From contig WHVD01000058.1 in assembly GCA_015178975.1 (NCBI GenBank), positions 124,001-188,000 of the forward strand: a stretch of 64,000 nt of DNA, written 5' to 3'. The stretch comes from Hysterangium stoloniferum (lineage: Eukaryota; Basidiomycota; Agaricomycetes; Hysterangiales; Hysterangiaceae). The first letter of the stretch is position 1, and each line of letters begins with the position of its first letter. The notes beneath the pieces were generated by a model. That model was not told the origin of the DNA. It saw nothing but the letters and a program-made list of their open reading frames with translations, and ran no database searches. The position numbers and the translations under genes were made by a program. Below, piece by piece: positions 1 through 11,728 of the stretch.

Positions 1-1030
1 TGGGTTATTTGGATCATGTTTTTGCTGTTTTTAAATATTTTTCTGTATTTAAATTTCACATTTTTGATGTTTCTTTAATGTTTGTTTTTGGAGACCTTCT
101 GATTATTTGGTTGTTTTTTCATCTCAAAGCATCTTCACAATATTCAGCACATTTTCAAGTGAGTTGTGTGTTATTTTGATCATGTTTTTTGTTTTTTTTA
201 ATGTTTTTTGAATGTTTATTAGGGGGACTTCTTATTCCTTTGATAGTCCTTTCATCTCACAACATCCTTACAATATCCAGGACATTTTAAAGTGAGTTGT
301 GAATCTACTTATATGATTATATATTTGTTATTCTAAACATATTTCCTTTTTTAAATGTATTTTCCTATTATTCTTTCACTTTTTTAGGTTTTTTTACTTA
401 TTACAGGTAGGTAAGACATGATACAAGTACTATTTTATCTTTCTGATACTTTTGACTAGATGAGAAACATCAGACATATTCCAAGTGAGTGTCTAAATGA
501 TATTTTCATATTTTGGCATGTTTTTTGATTATTTTTGACTACTTTAGGTTCTTTTGACTCTGTTCACATTGATTCACTTCAGTATAGCTGGAGTTCCTCA
601 AATGCAATTCAGAAGGCATTTTATAAAGGTATGTTTACAATCTTTTCTATGGTTACTTGGTATTGACTGAATATTGTCAAGTTTCACTTTTTGCCTATTA
701 GTAGCTTGCACAATAATGTAAGTCTATCCTATTCTTCATTAAATACCTAATCTATCTACCATTTTAGGGATCTACTTTCTGAACCTTCTACACCTGAATG
801 TAATTGGCAGAATGTATATACTCAGGACCATCAGCAGTGTTTGGTAATAACCCCACACACTGAGTGTTGCCTGAGATGTGATTGTGTTTCTCAGCAGCAT
901 GCTATTCCTGCTCCTGTACCATTTCCCTTTGCCCCTCCTGCCAATCCTCTGCCTATCAATCAGAAGGATCCATTTGCTATTGGTGGATCATCACATAATA
1001 TAGATGGTCCTGCAGGCCAGAGGCCAGAGA
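1..1030. other. AT-rich spacer with a diverged direct duplication
   Basis: No coding sequence is recognised. Positions about 1-168 and 169-302 are diverged direct copies: both carry a TTATTTNGATCATG start, a CATCTCA/ACATC middle and a CATTTTNAAGTGAGTTGTG end. The stretch ends at the Pif1-type helicase relic and may be its decayed upstream part, but nothing here proves that. Confidence 0.4.
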
Positions 1031-1381
1031 GTTACATACAATAAAATCATAGATGCTGTCATTATAAGGGATGAAACTAGAGTAGATGGAAAGCTTTTCT
1101 TTTTGAATGGACCTGGGGGTACTGGAAAATCATTTGTTTGGAATACTTTGGCATATGCCTGCTGAGGAAAAGGACTAATTGTTCTCTGTGTTGCCTCCTC
1201 TGCCATTGCTTCACTTATTCTGAGTGGTAGGTGGACATCTCACAGCATGTTTCAACCCCCCCCTGAAGTTGATGAGAAATTCATCTGTACAATGAAGAAA
1301 GGGTCAGATAAGGTCAATCTGATGAAAGAGGTCAGCCTTATTATTTAGGATGAGGCTACTGATGAGTTTTTCTTGGAGTGG

Positions 1382-2068
1382 TGTTAAGAACTAAAAACTG
1401 ACTAATGTCGGTGGCCGACAGGGACCGGTCGGAAGGACTTGGCTTCAGCTTATGTGCTGCGCCCTCGCAAATATCCGTAGGGTGTCCTTAGATTTCGGAC
1501 TGGTGTAGACTAGTCTTCAAGAGTTCCTTTCGGGGAGATACCGATCGGGACCGAAAGACAAGTTGAGTGTCGGGCCAGGGGTCGGGGCCGAGAGTGGATG
1601 AGTGCACATGAAGGCGGATGAGGGTATTCTGAGTCGATATTCTGATTGCCTAGTAACTACAACTACAGCGGGTTCATATACAAGTAACAGGCATCTAGAA
1701 AATACTAATGGGGAGAAGGGCGGAAAATGGCATTAACAATAGGCTTGACTAGGAACGGGAAGTTTATGATTAGTTCGGAGGCCGATGATAACCGAGAGTG
1801 AAATTACGATAAAAGGAAATAGTTCGAGGACTACAAATATAGATAGGCATATGTGAAACATAGAGTGGAACGGATCAACATAATGAAAGGGACGTATCAA
1901 AGCATAACCAGACAGAAAGGCGCAGTCGGGTTTGATCGACCGGAAAGCATATGTCAGCGTTGGGGGACCGACGGCCTCCGAGATATCACTTTGATTGAAG
2001 AAGGATAACTACGACGATATACCATCAGTTACGGTCGGCGTGCGAAGGGTTGCGACACAGTCGTAACA
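1382..2068 (-). mobile_element. Solo LTR, family A, 5-bp TSD AGTGG
   Basis: The 687-bp unit runs from TGTTAAGAACT to CGTAACA on the + strand, so the element sense is minus (5' TGTTACGAC ... CTTAACA 3'). The target duplication AGTGG is exact at 1377-1381 and 2069-2073 and lies inside the Pif1-type helicase frame. The shared LTR motif (CTTCAGCTTATGTGCTGC) lies at 1435-1466, about 55 bp from the U5 end. No internal domain is present, so this is a recombination-derived solo LTR. Confidence 0.93.
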
Positions 2069-2458
2069 AGTGGGCTATTCTCTGTCCTCAAAATTCAGAT
2101 GTAGATCAAATCAATGACATGCTCTTTGAACAATTTCCAGGGATTGGGCGAACCTATTACACTGCAGACAGTGTCAAAGATGAAGGCAATGTGACATTAT
2201 ATCCTCCTGAATACTTAAACTCAATCAACTTTGGGGGATTGTCACCAAGTAAATTGTATTTGAAACCTGGAGTGCCATTTATGCTTCTTTGAAACTTGGA
2301 TCCAGGACAGGGACTCTGTAATGGAACAAGACTGTGGTTAATACAAATCACTCACAGAATACTTCAAGTAAAGATCATTACAGGACCTTCAGCAGGAGAG
2401 CTGGCTCAAATAACAATTATTCCAACTACAAAACAAGTGCCATTTGAACTGCATTGTT

Positions 2459-2594
2459 TGTTGGGATTTATTGGGATATTTTGCAAGCCATGGAGCTTTA
2501 TGGTCTTGTACTGTACAGTAGCTTAGTCATCAGTTGTATTTATAAAGGACTTTGTCACCCCCTCACCTGCATGAAAACCTGTCATATATTTTTA
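2459..2594. mobile_element. Short insertion (~143 bp with TSD) in the helicase relic
   Basis: CATTGTT occurs at 2452-2458 and again at 2595-2601. Removing one copy plus the intervening sequence restores a continuous helicase reading (PFEL-HCWQFPVRLAF). This marks a small insertion with a 7- or 8-bp target duplication, hAT-like in TSD length. No clear terminal inverted repeat was seen, so the class is open. Confidence 0.6.
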
Positions 2595-3048
2595 CATTGT
2601 TGGCAGTTTCCAGTCAGGCTAGCATTTTATATGACTAGCCATAAGTCACATGGTCAATCTTTAAAATTAGTTGGATTAGATCTGTATACTCCTGTGTTCT
2701 CACATGGACAGTTTTATGTTGGTGTTTCAAGAGGGACAAATTGGGGAAGAGTGAAAGTCCTACTCCATGACACTGATATGACTGCAAATGTAGTGTTTAA
2801 GGATGTTATTATTGATCCATGAGTAAATATTCAGCAAGGTTCCAAAAGGAGACTGACTTATGTTTTTTAGGTTCAGAAAATTTACAAAAGCATATAATGT
2901 ATATGATTTTGAATAATGTACACTTTAATCACTTTAAAATTAGTTTCTGAATGTGAATAAATGGGAAGCTGTACAGAAGCCCTCAATCTGACAGGTCACA
3001 GAAGGTAATATAAAAGTTATGTGATCAAGTATTTGAAAATATTATTCC

Positions 3049-3122
3049 AACACAGATATGACTGCTGATGTAGTGTTTCAAGACATTATTATTGTTCCAC
3101 CAGGTCACAAAGTGACTGAGTA
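3049..3122 (+). pseudogene. Second copy of the helicase C-terminal end
   Basis: The reading TDMTADVVFQDIIIVP repeats the end of the helicase relic about 285 bp upstream (TDMTANVVFKDVIIDP at 2775-2820). It is either a local direct duplication or a fragment of a second helicase copy. Confidence 0.55.
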
Positions 3123-4378
3123 AAGTTGTGGGGTGGTAGCATGGTGAGGGCTTGCCCCCCACAGGTTAAGTTTTATTCACAGGATACACACCTATATATT
3201 TAGGTACCACCACCTGGCCTCTTGGTGTGAAGAGTCGAGTAATTAACTACTCAATGTGCAAGCAATATCAACTTGTAACAGTGTGACAGTGAGATTGACT
3301 TATTAGGATAGCAGTAAGTAAATAATATAATAACCAACTACTTAAATGATAGAAGTAGGATCGACCTTCAAGGTGTGATCAGTGAGACAAAGTACTTACA
3401 TAGACAGTAAGTGAAGATTGACCTCTAGGTGTGATTGAAGAGACAAAGTACTTAAGAGTGAGGATCAAACTCAAGGTGTGATTAGAGATTATTTAGTGGT
3501 CTGGAGAGAGAATGAGAGTAATGTTGCTCTATGATAAAGGAGTGAACAGCTTGAGGGATGCATCCTGTTAGGCTAAGTTTATCTGTGGAGTTGAGTTGAG
3601 TAGTAGCAGGCAAGCTTCAACTGTTACAGTGTGAACCTTTGCTTACTGTTGAAATATAGCTGTGGTAACATTGATGTTGTTGAGATGGAACCCCAAACTG
3701 GTACTTGCATGATGCAGGTGGTAGTTGTTGGGGTTAAAAGTGTCTGAAGATTGTGACTACTATGATTACAAATGTCACTGTTGTGGGCTTGTGGGTGCTT
3801 GTGCACCCACAAGCATACATGGACCTTTGCACTACTAAATGTGAGATATACATATCTCACATTTGGAGTAAAATTAAAATAATATAAAATATGGAAAAAA
3901 TAAGGAATCAAAGCAATACTCAGTTCCTGGAGTATTGTGCTGTTTGCAGCCCATCCTTCACACTCAGTCAAATTAGTTATGGTTATGTGGGACTAGAGGT
4001 GCAAATGCAAGGCAATCACCCCTTTCAGAGAGAAGTCCTTGTGTACATGTGCTTCCCATGGTAGGTGGGCAATGTTGGAATACAACTTGCAGCTCACTAA
4101 GAGATGCCATGTTCTGATGAGGCATATCTAAGTTGGCACTGAATGCCCACAAATTTTTGAGTTAGTCATACTCCCACACTTAATGTCTAACCCAAACCAA
4201 AAAGCCCTGCTGTAGTGACTTACCATTTCTCACTATGAAATAATGCATCAAGCGACACCAATGCAGTATACTCTGCCAACAGACAAGAAGCTATGTATGT
4301 CACCAATTCAAATGGACTGCCGAGACATCAGGATACAATGAAAGCAGGGACCCCAAACTGGTCACACCATCACGGTCC
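3123..4378. other. Repeat-like spacer without a recognised gene
   Basis: CpG-poor sequence. Around 3360-3490 it carries three diverged short repeats of the form AAGGTGTGATNRNNGAGACAAAGTACTTA. A stretch at about 3127-3629 begins TGTGGGGTGG and ends GTTACA and could be a decayed LTR, but no target duplication was found. No domain is recognisable in any frame. Confidence 0.35.
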
Positions 4379-4547
4379 TGTTGAGATTATTTGTGCAGTT
4401 CTAAATAATACTCTCAGTGAGTGATAAACCTTCACTATAGCATGTATTGTTATCTACCTAAATAATACTGAATTAATAGTAAGTAAACTATTAATGTAGA
4501 GCTAGGGGAAAATTGCATACCTCTCAGTGATAAGTCTTGAGAGGCAG
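4379..4547 (-). mobile_element. Truncated copia-type LTR (inverted copy of 9442-9699)
   Basis: This stretch is the reverse complement of about 165 bp of the LTR at 9442-9699, from the TGTTGAGATTATTTGTGCAG terminus inward to the shared GATAAACCTTCACT repeat. It breaks off at about 4547, directly against LINE RNase H-region sequence. Confidence 0.7.
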
Positions 4548-4548
4548 T

Positions 4549-4667
4549 GCGGAGGGTGTGGCGGTGTTCCTCATGAAGAGGGCACTTGGAAAGGATGTGG
4601 AGGCGGGACTGGATGTCTTCTGTGCCACAGGGACAGGAGGTCGGGAGGTCGGGACAGGCACCCATGT
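4549..4667 (-). pseudogene. Non-LTR retrotransposon C-terminal fragment
   Basis: The minus-strand reading has the CPCG...RLHILSKCPLHEEHR pattern that follows the RNase H domain in basidiomycete LINE-type polyproteins. It closely matches the better-preserved copy at 63425-63560 (SCPCG...HLHIMSECPLYEEYC). It is only about 40 residues long and truncated at both ends. Confidence 0.65.
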
Positions 4668-7600
4668 TTTAGTAGAAAATAGTTTTTATCTTTTGCTTCA
4701 CACATTCATCTTACATGCATAGACCGAATCACCCCATAGCCAAAGAAGAACACAGCCCATTGCGGTCTCCATGACAGACACAGTGATTTCGAATTTCGAT
4801 CCAAGCGACTTCTACGTATCTAATATTGACCCCACAAAGCGCGCCATGAAAGGGGATAGGCGCGGACGCTAACGATGCCCCCTCAGTTGATGGATATCTG
4901 GCGCCATCATCAGAAACAGGAGAATTCTATAAGAAAGGAGACTATAAAAAACGCAAGTGAAACAGCAGCAGGAGTGACGAGAGTCGACCCACTGGGAGAG
5001 TACATCAAGGCTGTTTCCTTTTCCGCTATGCAGCTATAATCGTATCTCGAGGTTGAATTTAAATCCTAGGACATACGCATAGTTACCCACAATTCTTAAT
5101 TAAGATCAAACCTGGACGGAAGGTAGTTTCAATGAGAGGTAGCTGCGACGGGAGGATGGTAGGTTCTGTTGGCGGTACTTTTCTAGAAGGGATGTGTAGT
5201 CGACATCACAATGTGTCAAGATCTGCGGTACACTCTGTTATTACTCACGTCAGGGATAATGGGTTACGCGTGGTGTTTGGTTAAGACGGCAGTGTTGAAG
5301 ATCATGTCGTATTCAGACACACTGTCTATCTATACTTCCCGCCATTCGACGGGATTTATGCAAAGTGGATTGTGTAAACTCTCATATCGCATAGATATTG
5401 TACTCAATACATGAAGCCTGCTCCAATGACCTCGGGTATCGGCATGTGTTACTATGATTGGGCATGGCTGACATTTGCGGTAGGTTGCACGGGCGATCTG
5501 TAAAGCACAGGCTCCCTCAGTATTGTTGACTTTTCTGGGATTTCGGGTTAGCGACAGATTGCGAGCATTAGGGCTCGGGTTGCAGCATTGGGGATTCACC
5601 GCGTACTATGGGTTACATAAGGTCTATTTGTATTTATTTAATCCTTATCCGTTTACAACGAGTACTGCCACCTCACTCAGACAAACGGAAAGTTATACGG
5701 TCTAGGAACAGCACCACGAAAACTTAACAAGTATAAGTAGTACCATGTGGACCGGTTACCAGGCCCTTGAGCCTAAAAGCAACGCATATGATTGCAGGTT
5801 CTGCATCTTGCCGTAACCACAGGGAAATTCAGTTTAACTTCATGACATCGGGCGGTGCGCCTGGTAGGAACCCTAGTAGCATGGAAAGACATTTAAAATC
5901 GAAGTGATACTCGGAACATTACTGACGTCCATCTGGCCACACAACTTATCTGGCCGCACAGCTTCACTGGCTGATACAATTGCTGGCATGTACCCTCCCA
6001 CTGCCAAATGGCATTAGCAGAGATGACTACGCACTTCACACAGCTAGCCAACGGCAGGTGTATTACCTACCTTACGCATGGACAGATGGTTGAAATAGCA
6101 GTCAGATTTCTTTTTTCACACCACTAACTCATCCTCACAAGGCGTTAGTTCTTGGTGGAGGGGGGATTGTTGTCAATCATTGCTGTGGTTGGGCTTTTTC
6201 TGGTCGTGATAGTGGGTTACAGAAATACCCTTGGTTGACACTCACTACAACCTTGATATCTTCATAGGTGTACCCCACGATATATAGAGAAAACCCCTGC
6301 GGCGCAATGGCGCAATCGCATAATGACCCCGATTGATATCTATGTGGTGAGTTTTAAGAATGTCTGACGATAAGGTCTCACCGTTCGTTCATTAGCTATC
6401 GCTCTTCATTGCAGACTTGATTCATGACATCGGTGTCGTCCTCGGGGTTAGATGGCTAACTCAGGGTGAGGTGTTTTGGAACATATTGCCCAGTACAAGG
6501 TCGGTAGAATTTACAGGGCATTGAAGAAGTTGTCTTACGCCAATAAAGGAGCACTACTGCAAGGAAGCCAAACCGTCGTTGCCTTTTCGAGTTTAGTAGG
6601 TGTACCGTGCTATTTATAACACACACTCGGTCCCTCACAACACTTTTTAGACTATCGCAATACACACTTTCGCTATAGTATTCTTGAAAAAAAAACATCG
6701 ATTATCTTTTCCACTGTTGTCGTTGGTGTGATGTGGTTATACGTCATTCTATTCGTCAGCATCGCAGCCGGGATACACTCCAAACCCGATAATCTATTAT
6801 ACACCCACCCCGTGAGCTATTTGTTGTTGACTTAATTATGCGTTGATATAGATCCATTTGATAGCTATTGGTGCTTGGTTAGCTCTAAGTTCCCTTCTGA
6901 GAGGTTCACGGGGGAATATGGCTCGCTCTGGCTGACAGCTCTTGTATCGTTGCTTCTCTATGTTGTTTCATACCCCTTTCTGCGGGGAAACATCGTTCAC
7001 TGTGGATGAAACTAGAGTTTCGATGGAGGCCGGTGATCCCCAGATCCTCTGCTGCCAAGGACGCCTTCATCATGTTACTGTGAGTTTTTCATACGCCATC
7101 GAGGGATACGTGGGTTCACTATTTAAGTGTACCCAATCTCGTACATATATCTAATAATTAAATCATCCATTGTAAGATGGATCGACTTCGTTCCTGAAGC
7201 ACACAGTTCACAGCATCCTGTCGCTCTTATTTTTCTGGCACAGAGTATTTTAGCACTGAGCGGCGTTGTAAATGTTGTGCTCCTTGTGTACACCCGCCCA
7301 GGTCTCCTGATGGTCGAAATTCTGTATCCTGGAGACGTTTCGGGAGCGCCACCCCGAGGAAGGCCCATCGCCCACCACGTCTTCTCTCAGTTGTGGCATC
7401 TCTGTGGGGAGAGATTTCGGTTATTTACTTCGTAATTTGATATTACTCTGTTATATTCACGTCGGATACTTTATATTTACCCTCATGCGTTCCGACGTGG
7501 ATTATCTCGTATATAGTTGTTTGAATACCAATGAGAAATTCTCAACATCCTTTTAGCGTACATCAGGAATATAGAATAATATGTGATAAGTGGATTGATA

Positions 7601-8502
7601 ATATAGACTACCTAGACTGCCAACAACTACTGTATTCTATATTTCATTACAAGTAAAACTGCGCGAAATTCTGATTGTGCGCGTGAAGGGATCATAGTAC
7701 CTAATTGCCTTTGAACCATCTACTATGCGGCCGGTGAGAACCATTTTCTTGGACTTGGGGGGTAGTTTTTGGCCATTCATTGTTTTCCCGTTGTAAAAGA
7801 CATTACATTAAAGCTCTCTAAGGCGTGATATATCAGATTTTCGTCCAGTTCAGACTTCATAAGTTTGCTTCCTATTCAACACTCGTGTTGATACGTGATT
7901 CCGTCTATATGCAACATGGGCAATGGCTTCATCCCAGAGAAATACAGAAAAATCGATCTCAATTATTATCCGTGATAACTCCGATATCATTCCATTAAAC
8001 TATTCGGCCATGCCATTTTGAGAGGGTGAATCGTGCACTTGTTTCGATTGTCATTCTGAATTCATCCCTTGCTGCCCAATCCTAACGCCGTTGATTTACC
8101 CATTATTTCGATGTTAAAAATAAAGATTTTTAATCAGTAACAGTAATGTACAGGAGAATCCTATCATAGGCCGATCTTTGGAACCCAATGAAAAATACAG
8201 TACATATACGTGAACAGTCGTCTATGAAAGAAATACATTGTTTTGATTTTCGAATAGATTTTGTTTAAGGCTGTCCTCGTACATTGTTGGGCCTTTTTTG
8301 GAAATGAATACGCTTGCTTTGCTTGTATACATGCTTCGCAAGATTCTGAGGATGCAGCCAGCCTTGTTGCTCTTGTGACCATTTCTGCACTACCTAAGCA
8401 ATGACCTCAGCCAGATCAGGGAAGAGAGTGGATTATTATGGATTATCTGAAGAGGCTTGGGAGGTTGGGGTGTCTTTGGGCATTCAGGAATGTATAAATA
8501 TA
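4668..8502. other. 3.8-kb stretch with no recognised feature
   Basis: All frames carry only short open stretches without recognisable domains. There are no obvious terminal repeats or tandem arrays. Base composition differs from the neighbouring relics: CpG dinucleotides are fairly common here, while the sequence at 1-4.6 kb and 12.5-17.7 kb is CpG-poor apart from LTRs. Confidence 0.5.
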
Positions 8503-8886
8503 TTTTGATTTGATGGCCATTGCTAACATATTATATAGATTCACAGCAGATGAGCTCATACTATTGAGGCAAATCCTTGACATCCCAGATCCCCTTATCA
8601 CTCCCAACCCCAACAAAGCCACTGCCATTGAGGCATTGACATTTCTTTGTGCACGATTGCATAGCCCAGAAGACTGGTGGGCTTTATCTGCAAAATATAA
8701 CTTGTTGCAGTGTCATCTCTGATCTCATTAACTTCACAGCAAATTTTCTCAGCAATCAGTGGGATCACCTACTGGAATGGGATGCAGAAGGGGTTGTCAA
8801 TCCAGATCATCTTCAATAATATGCTGAAGCCCTTTATAACTTTGGAGCACCCACATCTATGATCTTCAGCTTCACCAATTACACAA
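8503..8886 (+). pseudogene. PIF/Harbinger-like transposase N-terminal fragment
   Basis: The reading begins YRFTADELILLRQILDIP and continues through ALTFLCARLHSPEDWW. After a frameshift near 8712 it goes on as LINFTANFLSNQWDHLLEWD and YAEALYNFGAP. This is the N-terminal region of fungal DDE (DDE_Tnp_4, Harbinger-type) transposases. The catalytic domain is missing: the fragment ends at about 8886, where family A LTR sequence begins. It has a frameshift and an internal stop and is inactive. Confidence 0.75.
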
Positions 8887-9422
8887 CCATCCATTCTACT
8901 TTATGTTTCACATATGCCCATATATACTTGTAACCCTTGGACTATTTCCTTTTCTCATAATCCCACTCTTGGTTAATCACAGCCTCCAAACTTATCATAA
9001 CCTTCCTGTTCCTAGTCAAGTTTATTTGTCAAATAATGTTTCCGCTCTTCCCTTAGTTAGTATTTTCTAGACACCAATAACTTGTATATGAACCCGCTGT
9101 AGTTGTAGTTACTAGGCAATCAGAATATCGACTCAAAACACCCACTTACATCTCCATTGATTTTACACTAAGTATCCCACTCCCTGCCTTCACGTGCGCT
9201 CACCCACTCTCGGTCCCCAACCCCCTTGCCCGACACTCGACTTATCCTTCGGTCCCGATCGGCAACTCATGGTGAGGAATTCATTAAGACTAGTCTTCAC
9301 CCATCTGAAATTTAAGGACACCCGATGGTTACTTGCAAGGGCACAGCACATAAGCTGAAGCCAAGTCCTTCCGATTGGTCCCCATCGGCCTACCGACATT
9401 AGTCAGTTTTCAGTTCTTAACA
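8887..9422 (+). mobile_element. 5'-truncated family A LTR
   Basis: This is the + orientation counterpart of the LTRs at 1382-2068 and 10571-11292. The 3' end CTTAACA lies at 9416-9422, and the shared U5 motif (GCACAGCACATAAGCTGAAGCC) at about 9338-9368. Homology to the other copies fades near 8887, so the U3 end is lost. The right edge abuts a purine tract and a second LTR start. Confidence 0.8.
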
Positions 9423-9441
9423 CATTCCACTTAAGGGAGGG

Positions 9442-9699
9442 TGTTGAAATAATAGCACTATGTAAGCTACCTTTTGTTGTGTCACTTATGGATACTATAT
9501 ATGGTATAGAGACCAATCACGTAGCTCTCAGTGAAGGTTTATCACTCACTAAGAGGTATGCACTTTTCTTTAGTTCTACATTAATAGTTACTTACTATTG
9601 ATTCAGTATTATTTAGGTAGATAACAATACATGTTATAGTGAAGGTTTATCACTCACTGAGAGCATTACATATTTAGAACTGCACAAATAATCTCAACA
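9442..9699 (+). mobile_element. 3' LTR (copia-like) with upstream polypurine tract
   Basis: The 258-bp unit runs from TGTTGAAAT to TCTCAACA. It is preceded at about 9433-9441 by a polypurine tract (AAGGGAGGG), the signature of a 3' LTR. It contains two direct copies of GTGAAGGTTTATCACTCACT (about 9532 and 9641). An inverted partial copy lies at 4379-4547. No internal domains remain. Confidence 0.65.
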
Positions 9700-9792
9700 A
9701 GTGGTCCTCAGTGAGTTCAACCTGCCCCCTTTGTTTTCTATGCTAACATACATCTTTTTGAGGCTGACATCACATGTTTTCCAGGTTTCTCA

Positions 9793-10300
9793 GTGTGTCC
9801 AAACTGTACCCTTCTTTCTAATCTAACATGCATTCCCAATTCCCAAGGCTATCCTCACATGTTCTCAGTGCCATGTCCTATCCATTCAAGACCATATCAC
9901 CTTCTGACTTTTATGGCACTTCCTTTCACTCACCCTCTCCCCAAATCCTTGTCCATTATTGATGCCCTTCACCAGGTGACTTTGGTCACATCATTGCCAC
10001 ATGCATTTGAAGGTGAGTTAGATGCTGGAATTTCAACTGATGGCAGCAAGGATGCCTCTTCACCCACCAAGAAGAGGACATGACAATAATGAAAGCTCAG
10101 AGAAGAGTTCACAACTGATGATCTCAAAGCACTTTCGAGTGCAGTTCTAAATATCAAGCCCTGGATGTGCACATGTGGGAACCCAAAGGACATCTGGCAG
10201 GAGGTGTCAGTTCTGGTCAAACAGGCTAATACATGTGAGGGATGTTCAGCTGAGATACTGAAAAACAAGGAGTACAGTCTCTTGAAAGCTGTTGAGGTGT
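9793..10300 (+). pseudogene. Decayed Myb/SANT-like hypothetical gene
   Basis: Between about 10095 and 10300 the reading FTTDDLKALSSAVLNIKPWM, a CGNPKDIWQEV segment and LKNKEYSLLKAVE resembles the Myb/SANT-like domain of hypothetical proteins multiplied in Agaricomycete genomes. Upstream residues (9793-10083) are Pro/Leu-rich. Stops interrupt the join, and a solo LTR (10571-11292) has landed downstream. The family assignment comes from memory of the pattern only. Confidence 0.35.
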
Positions 10301-10570
10301 GATTGTTTGAAAACTCCTAAAACTCCTCCAGCTCTGGTATATCCATGTTGATGACCCAACTCATGGTTTGCAAAACAAAACCCAGGGTCTTCGCAGATTT
10401 CACACTACTTCCTTCTAGTGTAGAAATTGTATACCTCACATCTATGAAAGCATTGATACAAGAAATGGTGGCCAAATTTGGCTCGAGATTAGTGCTGTAC
10501 AGTGTGAAAGTCAGAGAACTAACCAGCAACAGTAAGTGCCTGTGCAACCATGAGTGCAATTGCAGGGGTA

Positions 10571-11292
10571 TGTTAAGAACTGAAAACTGACTAATGTTGG
10601 TGGCCGACAGGGACCGATCGGAAGGACTTGGCTTCAGCTTATGTGCTGCGCCCTCACAAATATCCGTACGATGTCCTTAAATTTCGGGTGGGCGAAGACT
10701 AATCCTAGTGAGTACCTTTCGGTATGATACCGATTGGAATCAAAGGACAAGTCGAGCGTCGGGCCTAGGGGTCGGGGCCGGGAGTGGGCGAGCGCACGCG
10801 AAGGCGGATGGGGGGATTCTTAGTATGAGACTGATACAGGCGTATGAGGGTATTCTGAGTCGATATTCTGATTGCCTAGTGACTACAACTACAGCGGGTT
10901 CATATACAAGTAACAGGCGTCTGGAAAATACTAATGGGGAGAAGGGCGGAACACAGTATTAACAATAAGCTTGACTAGGAACGGGAAGTTTATGATTAGT
11001 TCGGAGGCCAATGATAACCGAGAGCGGGATTACGATAAAAGGAAATAGTTCAAGGACTACAAATATAGATAGACATATGTGAAACATAAGATTGAACGGA
11101 TCAACATAATAAAGGGGACATATCAAAGTTTGACCAGACAATACGAGTTGTTTTGACGTGGGTGTAAACAGAGTTTGATCTTTGCGAAAACATTCATCAG
11201 CTTTGGGGCCGATGGTTTCCGAGAGGATGACTTGAAACATTGACAAGTGGCGATAACCTCGGGACCGATAGGGTTGCGACACGGTCGTAACA
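10571..11292 (-). mobile_element. Solo LTR, family A, TSD GGGTA
   Basis: The 722-bp unit (TGTTAAGAACTG ... GTCGTAACA on +) has an exact 5-bp duplication GGGTA at 10566-10570 and 11293-11297. It is the same family and orientation as 1382-2068. The shared U5 motif is at 10624-10655. This is the best-preserved, most CpG-rich family A copy in the window. Confidence 0.94.
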
Positions 11293-11728
11293 GGGTAACA
11301 CAAAGTTGAAGTTACAATGATGAGGTGTTCAAAAATGGCAGGTACTAATTGAGACAACAATGGTGAAGATGATGGCTTTTATATGCAATAACTCAAAGGT
11401 GTTGAACAAGGGTGAGATCAGCACAATGATAAATTCTGGTTGGGAGAGTCAAATGAGGTTGTTGGATGGAAACATAAATGGATGCAAATGACTCAAAGGC
11501 AACATGTTTGCATTGGCAGAAAAGCAAAGTCATTATTAAAAAACAAGTGAAACGCTGCTATCTAATGCAGCCTTACATTGACATCAGTACAGATGTTGAT
11601 GGGACCAAATTGCATTCCTTGAGAACAGCAAGTATGGTATATGATAATGATGGTAAGTAAAATAATCTATCTAAAATAGTCTATGCATGTCTGTGGTAAT
11701 GTAATTGACATTTCATAAACCACCAGGC

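Larger units (their letters stand above)
1031..2820 (+). pseudogene. Pif1-type (Helitron-like) helicase relic, interrupted
   Basis: Two blocks of one SF1 helicase frame lie either side of a solo LTR. Block 1 (1031-1381) has Walker A GPGGTGKS and a DEAT box. Block 2 (2074-2820) has the C-terminal motifs NLDPGQGLCNGTRL, KSHGQSLK and TPVFSHGQFYVGVSRG. This is the helicase fused to Rep in Helitrons, or the related Pif1 helicases. Three in-frame stops were noticed: in YAC*GKG (TGA), in II*DEAT (TAG) and in MLL*NLDPG (TGA). Such changes fit CpG or CpHpG decay of Arg and Trp codons. The copy also carries a 687-bp LTR at 1382-2068 and a 143-bp insertion near 2459-2594, and is dead. No Rep domain or Helitron terminus was recognised, so the superfamily assignment is by helicase similarity only. 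Confidence 0.85.

Noticed and set aside
3360..3490. CRISPR-like array of short spaced repeats
   Set aside because: Repeats are diverged and irregularly spaced, and the genome is eukaryotic.
3127..3629. Another solo LTR (TGTGGGG ... GTTACA)
   Set aside because: No target duplication and no second copy in the window; only mentioned as possible.
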